Assembly (NCBI GenBank): GCA_028673005.1
Contig: CM054114.1
Coordinates: 26,402,869-26,466,868, forward strand
Reading direction: 5' to 3'
Length of the DNA: 64,000 nt
DNA from: Tanypteryx hageni
Lineage: Eukaryota > Arthropoda > Insecta > Odonata > Petaluridae
The notes under the pieces are model-generated. The model was given only the letters and a program-made list of their open reading frames with translations. It was not told where the DNA came from and searched no databases. A program made the position numbers and the translations under genes. Below are positions 54,860-64,000 of the stretch, piece after piece (the first letter of the stretch is position 1; each line of letters opens with the position of its first letter).

Positions 54860-55930
54860 CATTAAAACATGTACCTTAAAATTATAGCATTAATGTACTA
54901 TCTTTAATATATAATTACTCAATGTCTGCCCGTCCGTCAGTCCCCCCTTTTATCTCTTGAGCAGTTTGTAAAAGATAAATTCTGTAAACGCCATTTAATT
55001 TATTCTAACTAGGAGACCCGGGGAAAACTATTTTCGTTTGCGAAAGTGTCCCAGGTTTGACTCCAGGAGGCAATTATATTTTCCCATATATTTACACAGG
55101 AGCTTCGATTTTTTAACGTGCAGGTTTATTTCCTTCATTCATTAAAATAGGTAAATATGTACCGAATTTCTGCGTTTATTCGGAGACTAAAAGTATAAAA
55201 TAGCTTATTCTTGCGATGTTTAAATGTTACACGGAAGAATTTCTCAAAAACACGCGTTAGAAATTTTATGGCTTTTTCGTACTCTTTCCGGGAGTTGCCA
55301 AGGCGACCCGCATTGTTACCTCCGATTGAATTAGCATCTTATTAAGCCTTCAAATAGACGAAAGAATTGCTTTTCACGCTTTTTATGAATCATCGGAATT
55401 ATAGCTGTAGTAACGTCAAGTTTAATAGATTGCAACGTTAATGATTGCAGATTGTTATCATTCAGTAAACTTCGTGTGGACTGAGGGAATTTTTAACGAT
55501 TGACCAAAAGAAAAAACCTTCTTTCTTTATTTCAATACTGGAATGTGACCTTTTTCGTAAGAGGGAAGCAATTAAAATTGCACATATAAATTATAAAAAC
55601 AAACTTGAAATTTAAAATGTAAGTTGTCTAATTTTATAAGGAGAAATGGACTATTATTACTTTTAAATATGCAGATTTCTGAATGACTTCGCAAAAGTTT
55701 TTGCGGGTACCCCTAGTAGATAATAAAAAATTAATTTTTAACCCAAAGTGACTCCCCATGGGTAATTACCTTTTATTAGTGCAGTATGACACTCGCCTGA
55801 AATTATGTACGCAAATTTATTTTATAACAATGATTTTAAAATCAATTCTTTAACGGTTATTGTTTAGCGTCTGAACGACCACAAACAGTGCGCGCCCGAC
55901 TCTTTCTACAATACATGCAATACTTAAGAG
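54860..55930. other. Gene-less stretch with a family D fragment
   Basis: 55010-55160 (minus) carries a T-arm-like CCCAGGTTTGACTCCAGG and TAACGTGCAGGTTTATTTCC, matching the inner part of family D. The remainder is unassigned. Confidence 0.45.
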
Positions 55931-55933
55931 TAA

Positions 55934-56157
55934 AGGCCGATTCACACTATACGTAACGTCTACGTTTTGACAAGGACCGTCTTCGAAACGTCAAAAATTC
56001 CTTCTGTGTATTTAGATGGACGTAGACGTGACGTTGACGGAACGTATAGTGTGAACAACTCCATCTAACAATAAATACACAGAAGGAATTTTTTGACGTT
56101 TCGAAGACGGTTCTTGTCGAAACGGAGACATTAGGTACGTATAGTGAGAATCAGCCA
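55934..56157 (+). mobile_element. TAA-flanked hairpin MITE (224 bases)
   Basis: The two halves are near-perfect inverted repeats of about 85-90 bases. AGGCCGATTCACACTATACG on the left is mirrored by CGTATAGTGAGAATCAGCCA on the right. GACCGTCTTCGAAACGTC and CTTCTGTGTATTTA occur in both orientations. TAA flanks both ends (55931-55933 and 56158-56160), as in PIF/Harbinger elements. It is a different family from the element at 20465. Confidence 0.8.
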
Positions 56158-56393
56158 TAACTCAACAGTAGGATATGAGCTCCATTAATATAATTACGTC
56201 ATTAAACGCGAAAAGGTTTCGGTCAGTGCATGTGGAAAGGTAAGTACTCCGTCTATGTCCGACGGAGCGTCTTCGCTTCGGTAGATAGATACGGAAGACC
56301 GTCATGGCGTCGCGCCCACGGTTTCGGAATAGAAAGCAACGTAATTAAAGAGTAATGAGAGCGAGGAATATAATTACTAGTCGGGATCGCGTG

Positions 56394-56426
56394 TATAAAA
56401 GGGGCGCGTGGGTGCTGGTCAAGTCA
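56394..56426 (+). promoter_or_regulatory. Core promoter of the cuticular protein gene
   Basis: TATAAAA at 56394-56400 is followed 25-30 bases later by GTCAAGTCACTC, which contains initiator-like TCA strings (expected start near 56421-56426). The 5' UTR would be about 40 bases and the ATG lies in AACCATGAAG, a good context. Confidence 0.75.
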
Positions 56427-56464
56427 CTCCCGGCTCAACATCTCCTTCGCCAACACCAACAACC

Positions 56465-57960
56465 ATGAAGCTACTGGTAAGTAGACGTGCCATCTCTCCC
56501 TATGAAGCTTTCTTAAAAGTTCGGAATTCGTTGGGCACTGCCTTCAGCGACATCAAAGTCAACCGCGCCGCAGAGGGGTGTTAAACAAATGCCAACTCTC
56601 TGGTGGCAAAAGTTAATATATCGCTGTTTGATCGTTAACTATTTTCATCGTCCAGAGGTTGGTTTGGATTAGTTGGTATGGTCTTGGTTGCTTAGTTGGG
56701 GTTTCCACTTCGTTTCTCCTTTTCGTAGTTTATCGTGTTTTGAATACGTACAGATATCCTCAGCATTTTCGTGGCGCGGCACCTCTTCAGAGATTGATAG
56801 AATTCAGCGGCACCCTCACCTTGAAATAAGATTGCTTATTTACTCATTCGAGCGTCGCAATGTATGGACGCACTCATATGTCGGTACTGAGTGCATTGCC
56901 GTCAATTACTTAGAGCAGAATAAATTTCCCGAAAGACCCTTCAGCATTTACGAATCGGTGATTTACTTAATTAAGTTGTCCGTGGCACCCGGGTTGGTAA
57001 ACACCCATTTTTTCCGGCCTGTACTGCGTCCATTGATCTCAGCGATAGTAATACGACTGTCGAAACTGCGTTAGTTTACTTATATGCCGGCTGCTTTGGC
57101 GGCGCTAATTTATTTCTACCTACCGCTAACTTAAATCTATAACATAGTATGTATCTCCTGTTAACCGTTGAATTCTCTTGCAGCCGTCAGCCCTTCTCTT
57201 GGCCCTGGTGGCCCTTTCGTCCTGCGAGGACACCAATAAGGACGCCAAGCAGCAGGAGAAGAGAGGTCTATTCGGCCTCGGCTACGGAGGAGGTCATGGA
57301 TTTGGCGGAGGAATAGGGGGAGGAGGATACGGGGGCGGACTCGGCGGTGGGCACGGCGGTGGATACGGGGGCGGACATGGCGGCGGATATGGGGGCGGAT
57401 ACGGGGGCGGTCTCGGAGGAGGTATCGGAGGAGGTATCGGAGGCGGCTATGGAGGATCCGGCATCGGCCTGAGCGAAGGACACGTCAAGACCATCACCCT
57501 CACAAAGCAGGTCCCTTATCCAGTCCCTCAACCCTACCCCGTAACCGTGGAGAAGAAGGTACCATACCCAGTACCTCACCCAGTCCCATACCCTGTTGAC
57601 AAACCTTACCCAGTCCATGTACCCAAGCCTTACCCAGTTCCAGTCGACAAGCCCTACCCAGTGATCGTTAAGAAGCCAGTCCCTTATCCAGTCCACGTTC
57701 CCGTCAAGGTTCCAGTGGCTCAACCATACCCCGTTCCGGTAGCCAAGCCTTATCCAGTGGCCGTACCTAAGCCCATAGCAGTCCCATACCCGCAGCCCTA
57801 TATCGTCAAGAAACCAGTGCCAGTGTACATCCACGGAGGAGAACATGGAGGACTCGGGGGCTACGGTGGCGCCTCTGCCGGGTTCGGAGGCGGCCAGGGC
57901 TTCGAAGGAGGTCATAGTTACGGAGGACACTTCGGAGGATCATCCTACGGACACCACTGA
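56465..57960 (+). CDS. Secreted Gly-rich / PYPV-rich cuticular-type protein (two exons)
   Basis: Exon 1 is 56465-56476 (MKLL), the intron is 56477-57183 (GTAAGT...TTGCAG, phase 0), and exon 2 is 57184-57960. The 262-residue product has a signal peptide (about residues 1-18, MKLLPSALLLALVALSSC) and an acidic/basic spacer with a dibasic site EKR at 29-31. A GYGGG/GLGGG/GIGGG region spans about 35-98. The HVKTITLTKQ linker is followed by a Pro/Val/Lys/Tyr region (about 112-218) with ten PYPV motifs. The tail at 221-262 is rich in Gly, His, Ser and Tyr. It lacks an R&R chitin-binding consensus. The layout resembles low-complexity insect cuticular proteins (CPLCP-like) and related proteins often labelled by similarity of their PYPV repeats. 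A structural role in exoskeleton is inferred. The intron after the fourth codon of the signal peptide is typical of insect cuticular genes. A 133-codon frame inside the intron is not supported. Confidence 0.9.
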
Positions 57961-58151
57961 AGAAAATGACTCGTCGCCCGGAAATTTACGTAATTGTTTT
58001 CTGCAACGGACCGAGACCGAGCTGGGATTTTTCACCATGGAAATATTTAAAAACAAATCTTTTCTTCGGTTTCCATCCAATCAAATCGTTAAATCATTCG
58101 CTGTTTCCTATCCAAATTATTTTCCATTATGTTGTAGACTTGACTTGTTAA

Positions 58152-58157
58152 AATAAA
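58152..58157 (+). terminator. Polyadenylation signal of the cuticular gene
   Basis: AATAAA, 192 bases after the stop codon, followed by a GT/TTAG-rich stretch (ATTATCCTGTCTTTAG). It is the first canonical signal after the stop, so the transcript probably ends near 58170-58185. Confidence 0.7.
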
Positions 58158-58367
58158 GTCTATTGAGATCATTATCCTGTCTTTAGTTAATTTATGCGAT
58201 CAATACACCGTTAACAAAACTACAAGCCGAAATAGGTCATCAAAGCATTTTATAGGCTTCGCTTAGAGAACACTATCCTTTGAATAAGTATTCACATGGG
58301 ATATTCTAATCACTAGATAGGAACCGAAATTAAATATCCTCTACGGCTTACACTGTAAATCTCCAAT

Positions 58368-58784
58368 AAAAAAATCTGATGTGGCCACCACATAACATTC
58401 TCCATACCTGTAATATTTCTAAAAATCCCAAATAGTAAAATGTTAATAAATAATTTGACGAACTGCGAGAAATTTTTAAAGAATTTACAAAGAACAGAAA
58501 TACACTTAAACCATAGCCTTCCGATATTGGATATATCCACGAAGCTCCAACAATTAAGAAAATAAAAAGGAGCGTCACTAAAACTTATCTAAGCGTAAAT
58601 GTTTACAAAAGTCGCCTCTAGGTGATGCGGTGTTGGTAGCTGAGAAATATTATTTAAAAATACCTCTTAAACATTGCATTATATAGGAAAATGTTTCGAA
58701 CAAACGTTGTAGAAAATTATAATTCTACAACTTTTATTCCGATGATGTTTTACTTTGGTAAAGTATTAAAGATAATATTTCAAA
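58368..58784 (-). mobile_element. Family A element, copy A5 (left half missing)
   Basis: Starts with AATCTGATGTGGCCACCACAT, the right-end hairpin on the minus strand, and runs through GGATATATCCACGAAGCTCC to TTTATTCCGATG and AATATTTCAA. There it is cut by the right end of copy A6. Confidence 0.75.
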
Positions 58785-59487
58785 AAAATCTGATTTGGCC
58801 ACCACATGACTTTCTCCATACCTATAATATTTCTAAACATTCCAAATAGGTTAAATGATAATGAATATTTTATGAAACTGCGAGAAAAATTTAACTTTAC
58901 AAAGAACAGAAATAGACTCATACTGTAGCCTTCTGATATTGGATATAGCCCCGAAAATCCAACAAATAAGAGAATAGAAACGAACTTTACTAAGACATAA
59001 CGTACCGTCAATTGTTTACAATAGTCGCCGGTAGGTGATGGCAGCTAAAAAATTAGTTTTTAAAAATATCTCTTAAACAATGCATTATATGGAAAAATGT
59101 TTCAAACAAAGGTTGTAGAATATTACATTTCCTATAACATTTATTCCAATATTTTCTACATTAATCAAATATTAAATAAAATATTTCAAAATAACGGATA
59201 AGTGAAAAGATTAAACTCCCACTTTCGTTGGACCGATCATTACCAAAAACTAATCAGTTGTTGTGACTGTCATAAAAAAGTTGAATAAAAAGTTTCACGT
59301 TGACCTGATTAACAGCTTTTGAGTTCGAGTACCCACAAAAAAAACTGTCACATACACAAACACAGACATCATCGAGAAAATGGTCAAAACGTGTTCAGAG
59401 GACCTCAAAATGTGTATTTCCGTTGAAATCTCGATATCTATTTTTTAATGAAAACAATACTCTATCCTATATTACGTATGGATAAAA
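58785..59487 (-). mobile_element. Family A element, copy A6
   Basis: The right end AATCTGATTTGGCCACCACAT is at 58785 and the left end is at about 59450-59487 (CTCTATCCTATATTACGTATG), somewhat decayed. The body is complete, including the shared TAACGTACCGTCAATTG block. Confidence 0.75.
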
Positions 59488-59493
59488 TAAAAA

Positions 59494-59790
59494 CGGCCAC
59501 ATGACAAGATTAAACACCCACTTTCGGTTGACCGATTATTATCAAAAACTAATCAACTCTTTTTCCTTTAACAAATATGTCAATTATGAAATTTTGCTTT
59601 GATCTAATTAATAGTTTTTGAGCACCTACAAAATTTCTATCACATACACACACACAGTCATCATCGAGAAAAGGTTCAAAACGTGTTCAGGGGATCTCAA
59701 AACGTGTATTTCCGTTGAAATCTCCAAATCGAGTTTTTTTTTCATGAAAACCATACTTTCCCCTATACTACTACGTATGGATAAAGTAAG
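59494..59790 (-). mobile_element. Family A element, copy A7 (internally deleted)
   Basis: GGCCACATGAC from the right end is joined directly to AAGATTAAACACCCAC from the left half of the body. About 400 bases of the middle are lost. The left palindrome (TACTACGTATGGATAAAGTA) is present. Confidence 0.7.
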
Positions 59791-59912
59791 GATCTCACAG
59801 CATTCAATGAATTCCGACACAAAACATGAGAGGGCAAAGACGTGCTGTCAAATGTTGTGCACTAAGAGGCAACCTTGCCGTCCAGTGTTCGACTGGAACT
59901 CTTTTTCTTATT

Positions 59913-60586
59913 ACTTTCTCCATACGTAGTATAGGGGAAAGTATTGTATTCATGAAAAAAATTGACTTGGAGATTTCAACGAATACACGTTTTGAGATCC
60001 CCTGAACACATTTTGACCATTTTCTCGATGATGTGTGTGTGTGTGTGTGTGTCTGTTTGCGCGTGCGTGTGTGAGATAGATTTTTGTGGGTGTTGTAACT
60101 CAAAAACTATTAATCAGACCAACGCGAAATTTTATATTTAACATTTTTATAAAAGTCAGAAGAACTGATTAGTTTTTGGTAAAAATCAGTCAACAAAAAG
60201 TGGGTGTTTACTCTAGTCACTTATCCATTATTCTGAAATATTTGATAAATGTAAAATATATTGGAATAAAAGTAGTAGAAAATTTAATTTTCTACAATCT
60301 TCGTTTGAAACAATTTTCTATATAATGCATTTTTAAGAAATATCTTATATTTTTAGCTGCCACCACCACGCCACCTACCGACAACTATTGTTAACAATTT
60401 ACGCTTAGTTACGCTTTGTGGCTATATCCAATATCAGAAGGCTGTGGTTTGAGTTTATTTCTGTTCTTGGTAATGTCTTAAATTTTCTCGCAGTTTCTTA
60501 AAATATTTATTATGTAACCTATTTGGAAATTTTAGAAATATTACAGATATGGAGAAAGTCATGTGGTGGCCACATCAGATTTTGTT
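59913..60586 (+). mobile_element. Family A element, copy A8 (near complete)
   Basis: ACTTTCTCCATACGTAGTAT begins it. A GTGTGTGTGTGTGTCTG microsatellite follows. The right end reads TATGGAGAAAGT, an exact 12-base inverse of the left end, followed by ATGTGGTGGCCACAT and CAG. Confidence 0.85.
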
Positions 60587-61149
60587 TCATTGATTTCAGA
60601 ATTCAAGTTAGACTTCGCCTATTTTAGCCAACTATGCAACGACATAATGACGATGGCTATAGCCGTAATTTTCGCCAGCAAGTTAATATTTTCAAATCAG
60701 CACAATATCTTTTCCACAGATGCCTTCATTGGTCAATCACAAACTTATCCCACCATATGCCTCATAAAAACATTCCTTTCCTATCTTTAACGAAGACTTA
60801 ATTAATTAATTAATGATTACCACATAACGCCAGCAGATCTCTCTTTGCGCAGCAAGTGTATTAATTTTAGTTTCTCCAGCACATATGACGTTCAGTTCGC
60901 TTTCGAATAAGATTTCTATTTTAAAGGCACATCTCATCGCTGAAAAAGAATAAGGAAAACAGCTCGAAATAGAACATTTTAGATTCGTTACTATCAAGAA
61001 ATTGCTCAACTTTACTCTGAGAGCTATCAAAACGTTTTTTCTCCTGATGGATGACAAATAATTAACCATAATAATAATTAATAATGTCGATTTTTGGGGA
61101 AGGAGTTATCCCATTTTATTCGGCATTGTAGACCGTTGTTTCTATAACA
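60587..61149. other. Gene-less stretch, unassigned
   Basis: Two short frames (75 codons plus, 87 codons minus) without recognisable content. Confidence 0.4.
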
Positions 61150-61875
61150 AAAACATCTGATGTGGCCACCACCTGACTTTCTCCATATCTGTAATATTTC
61201 TAAAAATTCCAGACAGGTCAGATAATAATAAATATTTTAAGAAACTGCGAGAAAATTAGATTTGACAAAGAACAGAAATAAACACAAACCATAACGTTCT
61301 GATATTGGATATAGCCACAAAGCTGCAACAATTAAGAAAAGAAAAAGGAGCGTTACTAAGATGTAACTAAGCGTCAATTGTCAACAATAGTTGTCGGTAG
61401 GTGGCGTAGTGGTGGCAGCTAAAAATATAAGATATCTCTTAAACATTGTATTATGTAGTAAAATGTTTCAAACAAAGGTTGTAGAAAATTAATTCTTCTA
61501 CAACTTTTATTCCAATATATGTTTTCATTTATCAATTATTAAAGCAAATATTTCAAAATAACGAATAAGTGGCAACAGTAAACACCCACTTTCGATTTAC
61601 CGATTTTTACCAAAACCTATTCAATTCTTGAAACGTTTATAAAAATGTTAAATATAAAATTTCGCTTTGACCTGATTAATAGTTTTTGAGTTAAAGCACC
61701 CACAAAAAAGCTATGATATATACACATACACACTCACTCACACACACATAAATCATCAAGAAAATGGTCAAAACGTATTCAGGGGACCTCAAAACGTGTA
61801 TTTCCGTTGAAATATCGAAGTCGATTTTTTTCATGAATACAATACTTTTCCCTATACTACGTATATGGAGAAAAA
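61150..61875 (-). mobile_element. Family A element, copy A9 (near complete, empty-site reference)
   Basis: From CATCTGATGTGGCCACCACC to CTACGTATATGGAGAAAAA. It contains GAGCGTTACTAAGATGTAAC, the uninterrupted version of the site at which the Harbinger element sits in A1. Confidence 0.85.
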
Positions 61876-62974
61876 ATAAGAAGTTTTTTGTTTCTCAGTA
61901 TCAAAAAAGGAACGTCGCATTAACAGGCTTTTCGAATCAAACAGTTCCGTTTACGCCGGTTAAGCAATAACGAAAAAACTATTTAGCCTCGTTGTTTTCG
62001 TCACACTCTGTTGATAAAACAATAAATTTTATCAAAACAGAAAAATAAAGTTTACTCGGGGTATTTCAACCATTAAAGATTCAAAATTCGATGTGTTCAA
62101 CATAAAAAATATTTGTAATAAAGGCGTGCCTTATTTTAACGATTAATTCTTAAGACATTTTAAGATAATCTCTGTTAAAAAATAACATACCTCGTTCTTT
62201 TCCGTATTGAACATAGCGCCATTATGTCATATAAAGAAGCCATACAAATCCATTGATCATTAATTGCGCGCTGAATTAACCTTAGTAAATGACTCGCGAT
62301 TGTAATCACCGCTTATTTCATCAACACCAAATCAAGGGACGCAGATGCTTTAAAAAAAAAGACTTTTCGAGGGATTAAGTCGAATGGTCGACATTGTGTC
62401 CGCCGCAAGCCGTATTTCCCTGGGATTAGTAAAACAGGCTAAAAAAACACCCTCCCCGTCCCCTTGACGCTGGGATTGCATTCCGTCCACCCAAAGAAGC
62501 AAACCGGGAGACTAAAGAGGAAAAGCAACTTTAAAAGGGAGACTTAATTAAAGCAGTTGTTTCCCCCAGACTCCGTCTCGCGGCAGCACCGTACGCTCTA
62601 TTTTTTTCCTTCCCGAGAAATTCCCGAAAACCCTCCCTCGTCCCCCTTTCTTTTGTTTTTTTTTTTGCCTCGCTGCCCCCTTTAGTCGACTAACATTTTT
62701 ACACGCCCTCTAAAGTTCTCCTCTCCACTTTTTTGCCATCCGTAGAATACGTTCTCAGCCCCGTCCGCTCTCACACCGGCTGTGACACCGTTATCCCACG
62801 CCTCTCTCATTCTCGCTCTCTCGCACCAAAAACCCTTTCCGTCTCCTTGGATATGGCGGCACTTCCCTCCCACCCCCTCCCACTCCCATTCCAACTCCTT
62901 ACCCACATCCCAAGAAGTAGCCGGGAGCGACATCTCAAGGGAGGAAAGCATATCTGGGCAGAATGAAGTGTGGA
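61876..62974. other. Gene-less stretch, unassigned
   Basis: Becomes GC- and C-rich from about 62400. The short frames here have no recognisable domain; 62700-62960 on both strands is biased by C-rich composition. Confidence 0.45.
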
Positions 62975-64000
62975 GAGAGAGAGAGAGGGATTCATCTCGA
63001 TTTGGGAGAGGGAGAGAGAGAAGGAAGATGAGAGGGAGGAAATTGGAGGTGTGTGAGAGAAATATGAAAGGATAGGAAGGAAGAGAGATAAGAAAAGAGA
63101 AAGAGGGTTAAAGAGAGTGAAGAAGGAGAAGGAAAAATAGAATGGGAGCGAAGTGGAGAGAGCGAGAGAAAGAGGAAGGAAATGAGAGAAAGAAAGAGAA
63201 GAAAAGGAAAGAGAGAAAGAGGGAAGAAGAGAGATTATAAAGAAAAGGAGAATGGGAGAGAAGTGGAAAGAAGGAGAGGAGAAGGAAAGAGAGAGAAAGA
63301 GGGCAAGAGAGAGAGAGAGAAGGAGAGGGTAAAAGAGAGAAAGGGAGAGAAGTGGCGAGTGGAAGAGAAAGAGGGAGGAATTGAGAATGAGAAGGAACGA
63401 GAGAGAGAAGAAGAGGTTAAAAGAGAGTGAAGGAAAAAGAAAAATGTGAGAGAAGTGGAGATAGGAAGACAATGAGGGTATAAATGAGCGACGGAGAGGG
63501 AATGAGAGAGAGAGAGAGGGAGGGGAATGAGAGAGAGGGAAAAAGAAAGAGGGAGAGAAAGATGGAGATATGGGGTTTGGGAGAGAGAGAGGAAAAGAGA
63601 GATAAGGGAGGAAGAAACAGAAAGAGGGAGAGAAAGTGATTTAGGAAGACGTAGAGAGAGAAAAAATAAGAGAAAGATTGGGTGAGAAAACGGAGAGAGA
63701 GAGAGAGAGGATGTGAAGGAGAGAATGACTGAGGAAGAGTGAGAGGGGGGAGGAAGAAAGAGAATGATGGAGAGTGAGAATGAGGGAGAGAGTGAGTGAG
63801 ATATAGGGAGAGTGGGGAGAAAGTGATGGAGAGAGTCAATGATAGATGAAACTAGGGGGAGAGAGAGAGAGAGAGTGAGAAAGGAAGAGAGAGAGAAAAA
63901 AAAGAAGGGAAACTGATGGAGAGAGACGGAGAGAGAGAATGTGAAGGAGAGAATGAGTGAGGAAGAGAGAGGGGGGAGGAGGAAGAAAGATAAAGTGATG
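62975..64000 (+). repeat. Polypurine (GA-rich) tract, continues past the window
   Basis: Over 1 kb of GAGAGA, GGAAGA and GGGAGA units with few pyrimidines on the + strand. The long frames on either strand (Arg/Glu/Lys on plus; Ser/Leu/Phe/Pro on minus) are composition artefacts. The tract reaches the window edge, so its full length is unknown. Confidence 0.95.

Noticed and set aside
56673..57074. 133-codon frame inside the cuticular gene intron
   Set aside because: It lies wholly within a well-bounded GTAAGT...CAG intron, has no recognisable domain and no signals of its own.
57268..57930. 220-codon open frame antisense to the cuticular gene
   Set aside because: It is the mirror of the Gly- and PYPV-repeats in exon 2; the GC-rich periodic codons keep the opposite strand open. 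There is no promoter or domain.
62807..63839. 140-221-codon Ser/Phe/Leu-rich minus-strand frames resembling membrane proteins
   Set aside because: Hydrophobicity arises from TTC/CTC/TCC codons in the GA/CT tract; no real membrane-protein pattern or start context.

Overview
The window looks like nuclear DNA from an insect with a large, AT-rich, transposon-dominated genome. The insect call rests on one cuticular-protein gene with the classic split signal peptide and on the mix of transposable elements (TEs). A hemimetabolous insect such as a hemipteran is my guess, but the species cannot be fixed from this sequence. There are no operons, no prokaryotic features and no CRISPR array. Nearly every long open reading frame outside the cuticle gene and the TE proteins lies in a low-complexity tract.

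Host gene: one convincing gene, on the + strand at about 56.39-58.18 kb. It has a TATA box, a four-codon first exon, a 707-base phase-0 intron, and a second exon encoding a secreted Gly-rich/PYPV-rich cuticular-type protein of 262 residues, followed by an AATAAA signal. A TAA-flanked hairpin MITE sits about 240 bases upstream of its TATA box, and five copies of dispersed repeat family A lie in the 3.7 kb downstream.

Mobile DNA, left to right: hAT-type fragments and MITEs (1.8, 5.9, 8.0-9.7 kb), the third carrying a broken non-LTR retrotransposon; a compound foldback element (11.35-13.76 kb) inserted in a tRNA-headed repeat (family C); tRNA-derived SINEs (17.5, 23.7 kb); a PIF/Harbinger element with an internally deleted transposase inside a family A copy (20.4-22.6 kb); a CCCGGGAA-type DNA transposon (24.0-25.6 kb); family A and B elements (27.3-30.6 kb); a truncated Penelope-like element next to a hammerhead-like motif (33.9-34.9 kb); family B copies, three head to tail (35-38.4 kb); a four-level nest (39.9-46.0 kb: hAT, containing family B, containing a foldback element, containing a LINE with an intact 1005-residue ORF2); families F, A, C, D and E (46.5-53.3 kb); and a third foldback-like element (53.9-54.9 kb). 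Long polypyrimidine/polypurine tracts lie at 15.9, 32.3, 47.6 and 63-64 kb.

Most unusual content: families A and B, unrelated in sequence, share one anatomy: a 12-base subterminal inverted repeat within a left-end palindrome, a GTCC/GTCT microsatellite, and a short hairpin just inside the right end. Family B also carries about four degenerate modules spaced 139-147 bases apart. This matches the plan of Helentron-associated (HINE/DINE-type) rolling-circle elements. Separately, three foldback-type elements have ends built from three different 13-15-base repeat units, and two of them have 9-10-base target duplications. Family names A-F are labels made for this report from copies compared within the window.
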